Assembly (NCBI GenBank): GCA_000320545.1
Contig: ADNK01002023.1
Span: 1 to 21,866 of the forward strand
Length of the DNA: 21,866 bases
Origin: Bigelowiella natans CCMP2755
Taxonomy: Eukaryota; Cercozoa; Chlorarachniophyceae
Direction of reading: 5' to 3'
Shown: piece after piece, positions 1 to 7,900 of the stretch
Layout of the letters: the number at the start of each line of letters is the position of its first letter
How positions within the stretch are numbered: the stretch's first letter is position 1
Program-made: the position numbers and the translations under genes
Notes under the pieces: generated by a model
The model's input: the letters and a program-made list of their open reading frames with translations, nothing else
The model's database searches: none
Told to the model about the DNA's origin: nothing

Positions 1-9
1 GTGTGTGTG

Positions 10-14
<5 letters not shown>

Positions 15-50
<36 letters not shown>
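15..50. repeat. (GA)n microsatellite
   Basis: Uninterrupted GA dinucleotides, 18 units, next to a short GT run at the window edge. Confidence 0.97.
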
Positions 51-53
<3 letters not shown>

Positions 54-148
54 CTGCCGCTTTTCTTTTCTTATGATGTAATTGATAATGGCTGTTGTTC
101 ATCTGATGCTTTCGTCTCTCGCCTGATGATTGGGCACACGACTAACAG

Positions 149-237
149 CTTTTCGCTGGTGGAGGGGGAGCCTTACCCTTTGAGGCACGGACCGCTTGCA
201 GGGCCTATCGTATTCCTACTCCTCTCCGGTAGTAGTT

Positions 238-274
<37 letters not shown>

Positions 275-396
275 TGGTAGTAGTTGTTGTTGTAGCAGTA
301 GTAGTTGTTGATAGGAGGGGGAGGAGATCATACCATACTTGACATATGCAGAGCTTCGAATTCGCACAAACACGCACAAAAGAGAACGAGAGGGAA

Positions 397-446
<50 letters not shown>

Positions 447-1365
447 GGCGGGGCAGCAGCAATAGCAGCATAGCACCACGATCAACCATCACCCATATCA
501 CCCATCATTATCATCATATATTTCTCCTTACCCTTTGAAATTCCTCCTTATCCTCGCCTCACTTCTCCTCCTCCTCCTCCTCCACCACCACCTCCTCCTC
601 CTGCCCCTGACCCCCCCCCCTCCATGATAACGGGAATTAGGGCTTGTGCTGCATTTCGAGCTGAGGTTGTTCGGATGGAAGCTGCGGAGACGTCTCGGCT
701 TCGTCCTCAACTCCCTGTGCGTGCTTATAATAGCATAGTAGTTTCACAAGAGCAGATATTAGTCATTTTAGACAAATGCCCAGATACATGCATGCATGCG
801 CTCACGCACGGTTTTGTGTGCGTTACGCGAGACCACCGTTATCGGGGGTTTCCTTTCGAAATAGAATATATTCGTTTCTATCTTTCTTCATTTACCAAAG
901 ACCTGGAAGGAGGGGCAATGGAAGTGCCAGCATGATCATCATCATTAATCCTTTCCGCCCCCCACTAACCCTCCCCAAACCCACTCCCCCTTCCTTCGAT
1001 TCCATCCTTCGTACAGATACTTAATCTTCATAATATACGTCTTCTGTGAGGAGTTTGCTTAAATGCAGAAGGTATCGCCCCCCCCCCCCTCTTTGTCGCA
1101 TATGTGCAGCAAATGCCCCACTATCCGAACTGAGAAAATAGCCTCCCCCTCCCCTCCCTGATTGAAGGCCGTCATCGTGCGGTCCGCCTAGTATGAAATG
1201 CCATCAGTTTGTTTCGTAGTATTTTTGCGAAATGGAACGCGTTTTCCTCCCCAATCCAAATTTTTGATTTTTTTTTTTTAATTAAATCGCAGATCGAATG
1301 TTGGAATATACTGCTGCAGCACTCTCTGGGATGAAGATCGTGCCATTGCACGTCTAGCACCATGA
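149..1365 (+). CDS. 3' end of an unrecognised split gene entering from the left edge (partial)
   Basis: Exons at 149-228 (acceptor ctaacag, donor gtagta), 641-716 (acceptor after a C-rich tract, donor gtgcgt) and a terminal exon from 1293 (acceptor after a T-run, ..aaatcgcag) are phase-compatible. The first reads FSLVEGEPYPLRHGPLAGPI and then a hydrophobic stretch; the second reads LVLHFELRLFGWKLRRRLGF. Two endings fit. Joining 641-716 directly to 1293 gives a tail ending in RAIARLAP with stop TGA at 1363-1365. Inserting a 23-nt exon at 901-923 gives a tail ending in KIVPLHV with stop TAG at 1355-1357. The alternating hydrophobic and basic residues could suit a membrane-associated protein. 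I recognise no family. The 5' part lies outside the window. The phase agreement is the main support. Confidence 0.45.
229..310. repeat. (TAG/GTA)n triplet tract
   Basis: Imperfect GTA/GTT triplets. The proposed donor of the exon ending at 228 is the first GT of this tract. Confidence 0.93.
407..443. repeat. (GA)n microsatellite
   Basis: AG dinucleotides preceded by imperfect purine sequence from about 386. Confidence 0.95.
717..1292 (+). other. Probable intron sequence of the left-edge gene
   Basis: This lies between two candidate exons and holds the uncertain 23-nt exon at 901-923, C-rich tracts (958-990, 1078-1091, 1143-1159) and a T run before the 1292 acceptor. The short open frames here (for example a 103-codon frame at 624-935) have no recognisable features. 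Confidence 0.35.
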
Positions 1366-2082
1366 ATGCATGTCAAGTTTATCGATCTATAGATGCATTA
1401 CGCCGCATGTCCAGGCTGTACCGTACACATAAAACATGTGTAAGCAGAGTTAAGCAGTAAACCGATCGATGGCAAACGTCGCAACAGCATGCGGCTAATA
1501 ACGCTTTACGCACTACACATGCGAATTATTCTTAGCGCAGGCTAGCAGTCTCCACGCAGCTAAGCTAGTAAGCGACATGTGTCACACGCTTGTTTGTGTT
1601 AGTGTGTCTGCATGGTTTGTTACACCACACAGCAATCTAGCTAACTAGCTAGCAACGTCATCAGCGTGATATATGTAATAGCTATGCAACAAACACACAT
1701 AGCAAGCACGCACAGTCTGCCGAACGCTAGCACGATAATCTAGATAATACAATAACGTACGAGCGGATGCTAGCATGCAGCGTGATTAAATTAAAGGCAT
1801 CGCAACGTGCGAAATGCAATGTTTGCGATACCATCACATCGCTGCCTAGTTCCACCCTTCTTCATCTTCGTTATGTGCACATTGCGGCATTTATTTAATT
1901 TTTGCGCCGACCGCAACGCAACAACGCGTTCGTAAGCGGTCACGCGCTGCTAGCATAAGCGCGACAACGCGCAAATAATAATGAGCGAGCACTGCTGCGA
2001 CAATGTCAGGATGTGCATGCATGCGTACGCAGCCGTCATATAAACACTCTGGCTAATGAACAATCATTCACATCATCTCATC
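1366..2082. other. Convergent intergenic spacer, rich in short palindromes, no gene seen
   Basis: The spacer separates the 3' ends of the left-edge gene (plus) and the SGNH gene (minus). It has essentially no microsatellites. It is dense in GCTAGC, GCATGC, ACGCGT-like and CGCA words (for example near 1541, 1640, 1726, 1768, 1923 and 2013). No long open frame or RNA gene is apparent. It probably contains both 3' UTRs and termination signals. Confidence 0.6.
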
Positions 2083-2383
2083 TCACACAAGTTTGCAGGA
2101 TCTGGCGGCGTCACAAATGCAGTTTTCAGTCGCCGACCCCTTGCCACCGTGATGCTTGCCTTTCAACATCGTACCAAAGACTGCGGCATCGAGCTCCGCG
2201 TACACGATTTCACCCATCCGGCTGCGAAACACGTGTGTACAAACATACGCGTATTAGAGGGGGTGACGGATTTGATTTCGTCTCATTGAACAGGGAAGCG
2301 GGCGAGGGGGGGGGGGAGGGTAACTGGGAAGGTCACAGGTGTAGAGTAAAATCATTCGCCTTCAACCTCAGGTATTGAGGCGC

Positions 2384-2416
<33 letters not shown>

Positions 2417-2668
2417 GTTGGTTTCTAGTGGTAGTTATTGGTAGGTGTTGTTGGTACTCGTAGCCTTGCGGAGTATAGTGCAGTCCATCGTCCCATAAAT
2501 CCCTCTTATCCTCCTGCATGTAGCAGTAGCAGCAGTGAACAGCAGTGCGGATAGGCATAAAAGCACACGGGAAAATAAGCAGCTTGCACGCATTCACCAC
2601 GCTTGAGGTGCACAGTAAGATCATTCGAATTCAGCTATTCTCCAGATTAATATATATATGTATATATA

Positions 2669-2700
<32 letters not shown>

Positions 2701-2910
2701 CATTGTGTGCGTGTGTTATATGCTGGGTGGTGATATTGTTATGGTTTCTAACATCCCTTTCTCAAGTCGCGGCGCAATGCTCAGTGTTTTACCTCAGAGA
2801 GGCTGAAATAGGGAAACTTCGCTCCAAAGTCGATCACGTGAGTTTTGCTTGAGCCCAAGCTCTTAATCATCTAGAGACGGATGATAGGAGAAAGAGGGAG
2901 AGGGAGGGAG

Positions 2911-2948
<38 letters not shown>

Positions 2949-3977
2949 TAAATATCCCATCGGAAAATGCACCGAAGTCGAGAAGGCAAGGAGAGGGGGG
3001 GGGGGAGGAGAAGATAGCGATTTCCAAAAATCCTGTTGGACTTCGCATTCTCCTTCATCATCGCCGGCGTCACCTTATTGAGCTCTGCTATCTTCTTCTC
3101 CAAAGATGCGCCGTGAGTCTTTTGCTGGAAGTGCTCTGTGTGCACGCGCATCGCCCGGGTTGCGTGGCAAGAATGGACAACAGCGACAACGGTTTTCAAT
3201 GATGGCGATGGCGACGGGTTGATTGATTAGCCGAAGAAGGGAAGAACGGTAATGTACCTGCAACTGTAAGTGCTACAGTGATGGCCCCATCCTCCACCGC
3301 AGCAAGATGCGTCTCCTTCAATCCTTGGAAAACTTTCTGCAACACCGCATGTATTAGGCCACCACTCCGATGTACGCACGCGCCAACTGCTACTATACAG
3401 AGCCCATGACGACCGCTCATCCGACGCACGTACCTCGGGAGTAGTCATACAGCACAGATCGTTGATCCCGCCTGATGCCATCGATTGTTGGGGGGGGGGA
3501 AGGGTATAGAGGGGGGCGAAGAAGTGATGAAGGAAATTCTGTTTTTTCAGCGGGGCTCGGAGCGCAACTTCTACAGAACTCAAAGCACCGATGGACGAAT
3601 GTCTGGCGAGAATCGCTCGCAGGATCATCATCCTCATAGATGCGTATACAATGTAGAGTAATACACTTTCGACTTGGTTCCAATGTGTGTGTGCGTGTGC
3701 GCGTGCGTGTGCGTGTGCGTGTGTATGTGTGTGTATGTGTGTGTGCATTTGTGTTGTGTGCTGTTTGTGCCCGAAGGCTTCAGCTATACCCAAGATGATA
3801 ACAATATCGAATGCCTTGCCTTCCCATCGGTCTGTACTGCCCTTCTTACCTGCAACAAGCAAGCTCATCGAGAGATCGATCGCTGGTGCAAAGAACGATG
3901 TCTTGCGTAATGCCGTATTACAACCGGCAAAGCTTCTGCTTTCAACCGACTATTACATTCTATCACATACGAGCACA

Positions 3978-4018
<41 letters not shown>

Positions 4019-4521
4019 TCCAATCTTTCTTTGACGGCAGCCGAGTAAAGATCCTTCATGTGGACCTGTTGTCAAGCATCATTGCTGATGGCGGTGATTG
4101 GGTCACTCACAACAGGCTCTGTTACCGCTTTGAATCCGTTGATTCCTTGATTGTAAACGGTATACTTGACCCCGTCCTTCCTCTCCCTGTGGAAGTCGGG
4201 GTGCAAAAACAAAGATGATGGGGAAAGGGCGGAGACGATGAAAACGAAGGGGGCTAAAAATACTTGAGCAAGTCACCCAGCCGGTGCGAATACGGATGGT
4301 GTTTGTATCCATTCATGAAGTAGCCTCGAGTTAACGAATCGCCGAGGCAGAGGATAGCCTATTCGTAGGAGGAAAAGGGTGAATCTAAGGCCGCTCATTC
4401 GTTTGATGTGCTCTAAGGCCGCTCATTCGTTTGATGTGCTCTCTTGTACCACAGTTTTATCCCCGGCCTGGCTCTGTCCTTCCACATCCTTCTTCTCTTT
4501 CGTTGTGGACTTGGATTCCAT
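2083..4521 (-). CDS. SGNH/GDSL-family esterase/lipase-like hydrolase, 11 exons, complete
   Basis: Exons in coding order: 4521-4450, 4358-4264, 4186-4126, 4065-4017, 3849-3790, 3471-3434, 3336-3258, 3135-3074, 2870-2793, 2513-2458, 2221-2083. They sum to 789 nt, or 262 residues plus stop, and every junction keeps frame with GT-AG borders. Block I is ILCLGDSLTRGYF (nucleophile Ser32). Block II is VYNQGINGF (Gly70). Block III is IILGGINDL (Asn116), created exactly by the exon 5/6 junction. Block V is WDDGLHYTPQGY (Asp207, His210). The KFPYFSLSE stretch before block V resembles intracellular SGNH esterases of the isoamyl-acetate-hydrolase type. There is no signal peptide (the start MESKSTTKEKK is hydrophilic), so a cytosolic hydrolase of ester or acyl groups is likely; the substrate is unknown. 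The ATG is the first in frame with block I after splicing. The 262-residue length is ordinary for the family. The tail (LKGKHHGGKG..) is basic and Cys-containing. Confidence 0.9.
2384..2416. repeat. (TGT)n / (ACA)n triplet tract in SGNH intron 10
   Basis: Triplet run lying 42 bp downstream (in gene sense) of the donor at 2457. Confidence 0.95.
2651..2700. repeat. (TA)n-(TG)n compound microsatellite in SGNH intron 9
   Basis: TA-rich followed by (TG)n with one T interruption; GT-rich sequence continues to about 2715. Confidence 0.95.
2913..3005. repeat. (GA)n and G-run in SGNH intron 8
   Basis: (GA)n at 2913-2946 and a G run at 2995-3005. In gene sense this is a (CT)n tract just upstream of the acceptor of the exon at 2870. 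Confidence 0.93.
3684..3753. repeat. Imperfect (GT)n tract in SGNH intron 5
   Basis: GT/GCGT/GTAT alternation. Confidence 0.9.
3973..4016. repeat. (CA)n tract; in gene sense starts at the exon 4 donor
   Basis: On the minus strand the exon ends ..TTGGAAA at 4017 and the (GT)n microsatellite begins at the next base, so the donor is the first GT of the repeat. Confidence 0.95.
4384..4439. repeat. Perfect 28-bp tandem duplication inside SGNH intron 1
   Basis: The unit beginning tctaaggccgctcattcg occurs at 4384-4411 and again, identically, at 4412-4439. It makes up more than half of the 91-bp first intron (4449-4359). Perfect identity implies a recent event or sequence constraint. Confidence 0.95.
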
Positions 4522-4569
4522 GGCTAGGGGCAGCCTCCTTTGCTCACCCGCGGTCGGACCGATTTGGGA

Positions 4570-4599
4570 GGGGGGCGGGGGCGGCGGCGGCGGCGGCGA
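4570..4599. repeat. G-rich (GCG)n tract upstream of the SGNH start
   Basis: gggg runs followed by about six GCG triplets, 50-80 bp upstream of the minus-strand ATG. Confidence 0.9.
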
Positions 4600-4891
4600 G
4601 CTTCCGAGCTGAAGAAGCGGAATTACAGCTTCACTAACAGACTAAACTAGTAAATTTAAATTTGACTGAAAATCCTTGTCGCAGCCAGAAAATGGCATTG
4701 GTTCTGGAAAAACGGCGACGGTCTAAGACTTATGTCTTAATGATATCTCACGGCCGGCCATTGTGAGTGAGCGAATGAGTTGCGCTTGCAAGCGCATGGC
4801 TGCTAGGCACCCCCGACTCGCACATGGGGTTCTGGCCCTCCATGTGTGAGCTGGCCACGTGAGAACATCTCTTTCAGTCGCTCGCGACGCC

Positions 4892-4974
4892 TTTGAATCA
4901 GGTGCAGCATGCTAACACGCTTCTTTGAAAAAAAGTAATTCCTCTTCCAGGATTGACCTCTTTGAATCAGGTGC
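4892..4974 (+). repeat. 14-nt direct repeat upstream of the LRR-gene start
   Basis: tttgaatcaggtgc occurs at 4892-4905 and 4961-4974, 69 bp apart, just before the ATG at 4986. In both copies it is followed within 20 bp by gcatgct. Confidence 0.85.
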
Positions 4975-4985
4975 TAGCGATCGGC

Positions 4986-7900
4986 ATGCTATGGTTTCCA
5001 TCCCTCTGCACACTTCAGCTCGTGTACGTTTTTCTCGCTATGGCCCAGCGAGTCCATGGGGTGGGAACATGTGGGTCACACGTCATCGTCCAAGGAAATA
5101 CTTATTCGACTCCTGATCCGTATGGAACTGAAATTTCTTGTACCTTTACCCTCACGGGAATATCGGGGATCAAATTTGACCGATTCTGGACTGATACAGG
5201 CTATGACTATCTTCACGTGCAGAAACTAGGCGATGGGGGGTTCAATGAATCATTTAGTGGATCTGAAGTTCCGGCTTCAATTGGCCAGCACGGTGACTAT
5301 AGATTTCAGTGGTATTCTGACAATGCCGTGACATTTTCTGGCTGGTCTTTCACCGTGCTTCCATCGCCATCCTCAACCTGGAGTCCCACATGGTAGAATT
5401 CGGGATCCTGCTTCGTTTTCTCCGCATTTACACTTCTCCCCACTTTTTATTGGCTAAATGTTTTTCAGGCAAAACGAATATTGTGATGTTCATTTGTTTC
5501 GTTGCTCGTCTTCCATTTTACACCCATTTGCGCATAAGTCAGCCTGTGTATGAGACGTGTTCGATGATCTCTCACATAAAAATGTACCCCCCCTTCAAGG
5601 AGCGAACAAGACCTGCAGCAAAATGAAAAGGAGGGGCTGCGAGAGCTTTGCACAGCACTGGGCGGACCGTCGGCACTTGGTCAAAGATGGGCTGGGCTCT
5701 ACAATGCTACTCTATATACCCCTCCTTGCCAGTGGAACGGCCTCAAATGTGAGCATCGACCAACCAATAGTGGAGAAACTTCACCACATATTGTCGGGAT
5801 TGTGTTAAACAAGATGGAGCTGACTGGAACGATTCCCAATTCTCTTCCCAGGCTCTTTACATTCCTCCAAAGACTCGATTTGAGTGACAACCTAATCTCG
5901 GGCACGATCCCGGCGGCATTCATATGCGACCCAAATAACCCAAATGGAACGAGCGAAAACTTACTTTATTTTAGCGTTTCCTCCAACCAGCTTTCAGGGA
6001 TACTTCCGTCCGACGAGTGTTTGGCGAACCGATCTTCCCAGGCGCAGCTCCAGTATTTCGATGGATCTAACAACCTGCTCTCAGGCACGATCCCGGCGGC
6101 ATTCATATGCGATCCAAAGACCCTGGATGCAGTCAGTAATAACATGCTATACTTTAGCATTTCCTCGAACAAGCTTTCGGGGACGCTCCCGTCCAACAAG
6201 TGTTTGGCGAACCGATCTTCCCAGGCGCAGCTCCAGTATTTCTTGGGATCTAACAACTTGCTCTCAGGCACAATCCCGGCGGCATTCATATGCGATCCAA
6301 ATGACCCGGATGGAGCAAGCAAATATATGCAACAATTTAGCGTTTCCTCGAACCAGCTTTCGGGGACGCTTCCGTCCAACAAGTGCTTGGCGAGCCGATC
6401 TTCTCAGGCGCGGCTCCAGTATTTTTATGGATATAACAACTTGCTCTCAGGCACGATCCCGGCGGGATTCATATGCGATCCAAATGACCCGAATGGAGCG
6501 AGCAAAAATATGCAAGTGTTATACATTGACTCTAACAAGCTTTCGGGGACGCTTCCGTCCGACGACTGTTTGGCGAGCCGATCTTCCCAGGTGGGGCTCC
6601 AGTATTTCTATGGACAAAATAACTCCGTCTCAGGCACGATCCCGGCGGGATTCATATGCGATCCAAATAACCCGAATGGGGCGAGCAAAAATATCATGGA
6701 GTTTAGCGTTTCCTCCAACCAGCTTTCGGGGACGCTTCCGTCCGACGAGTGTTTGACGAGCCGATCTTCCCAGGCGCAGCTTGATGTCTTTGTAGGCTCC
6801 AACAACCTACTCTCAGGCACGATCCCGGCGGCATTCATATGCGATCCAAAGAACCCGGATGGAGCGAGCAAAAATTTACTATATTTCAGCATTTCCTCGA
6901 ACAAGCTTTCGGGGACACTTCCGTCCAACAAGTGTTTGGCGAATCGATCTTCTCAGGCGCGGCTCCAGTATTTCTATGGATATGATAACTTGCTCTCAGG
7001 CACGATCCCGGCGGGATTCATATGCGATCCAAATGACCCGAATGGAGCGATCAGAAATATTCAAGCATTTAGTGTTAGCTCAAACCGGCTCTCAGGTACA
7101 TTGCCGTCAAATAGATGCGTTGCAAGTCGGCACAACAGTAGCAGGTTGAGTCCATTGATCGAGTTTGAAGCTTCGCACAACATCATATCTGGTCAAGTTC
7201 CTAGCAGTCTGTTCGATCTCGGAAGTGAAACGGAACACGGCACATTGTTACTAGCAGGATGCCGACTCTCAGGAGCCATTCCACCTGAATTGCAACAGGT
7301 CACCGCTACGAAGCTAAAGGTCGTTGATTTGAGCCAAAACGATCTTTCTGGGAGCATTCCCGACCTTGTGCTGACTTTCCCCAACCTCACAGTTCTTTCC
7401 TTGTCCTCGAACCGGAACCTAAAAGGACGTCTAGATTCATTTCCCATGGAAAGGCTGCAGTATTTGCTGATAGACGGGACGCATCTGAGTGGTGATTTGG
7501 GTGCTCTAGGGTCCATGACGACACCAAGGAAGATTCATCTTGCAGGAAATCAGTTGAGTGGAACAATTCCGGAAGCGTTGTTCCTCCATTCTAGCTTGGA
7601 GGAGTTAGTTCTTTCGCACAACCGTGTGAGCGGTAGCCTTCCAAACACCATCGGCAGTGCTCGCGGTTTGAGGAAATTGTTGCTAGATACGAACAGAATC
7701 GATGGTCAGCTTCCTGACACTCTCGCGGACGTGTTGCCCCTGCTTCGAGAAATACGCCTGAATTTGAACGAGATATCATGCGATTTACCAATCGGATTGC
7801 AACAGGCAGGGGCATTCGATAGCCGAAATGGAACGGGGGGCAGCGAGTCCACACCTGCGACGCAAATCGTTCAGGGAAACATGTTTGGATGCCGTGGGAT

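Larger units (their letters stand above)
229..640 (+). other. Probable intron of the left-edge gene, mostly simple repeats
   Basis: This stretch starts with GT inside a TAG/GTA triplet run (229-310). It holds a (GA)n tract (407-443), a pyrimidine CTC/CCT tract (564-602) and a C run (611-620), and ends with ..gggaattag. No protein-like frame was found except repeat-coded ones (polySer, polyThr, Arg-Glu). Confidence 0.45.
4522..4985. promoter_or_regulatory. Divergent intergenic region, presumed bidirectional promoter
   Basis: 464 bp separate the SGNH start (minus) from the LRR-gene start (plus). It contains a (GCG)n-rich stretch at about 4570-4599 next to the SGNH start, a GGCCGGCC palindrome near 4753, and a 14-nt direct repeat (4892-4905 and 4961-4974). 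I see no clear TATA box. Some of it must be 5' UTR, and an upstream non-coding exon of the LRR gene cannot be excluded because ..cctcttccag at 4941-4950 looks like an acceptor. Confidence 0.5.

Noticed and set aside
3687-4218. Plus-strand frames of 115-135 codons rich in Thr-His or Cys-Val
   Set aside because: These come from (CA)n and (GT)n tracts in SGNH introns on the opposite strand.
5944-6931. Overlapping open frames inside the LRR repeats (270 codons plus strand; 138 and 107 codons minus strand)
   Set aside because: They recur because the 183-bp unit is a multiple of three and stop-free in those frames too. They show no signal of independent coding.
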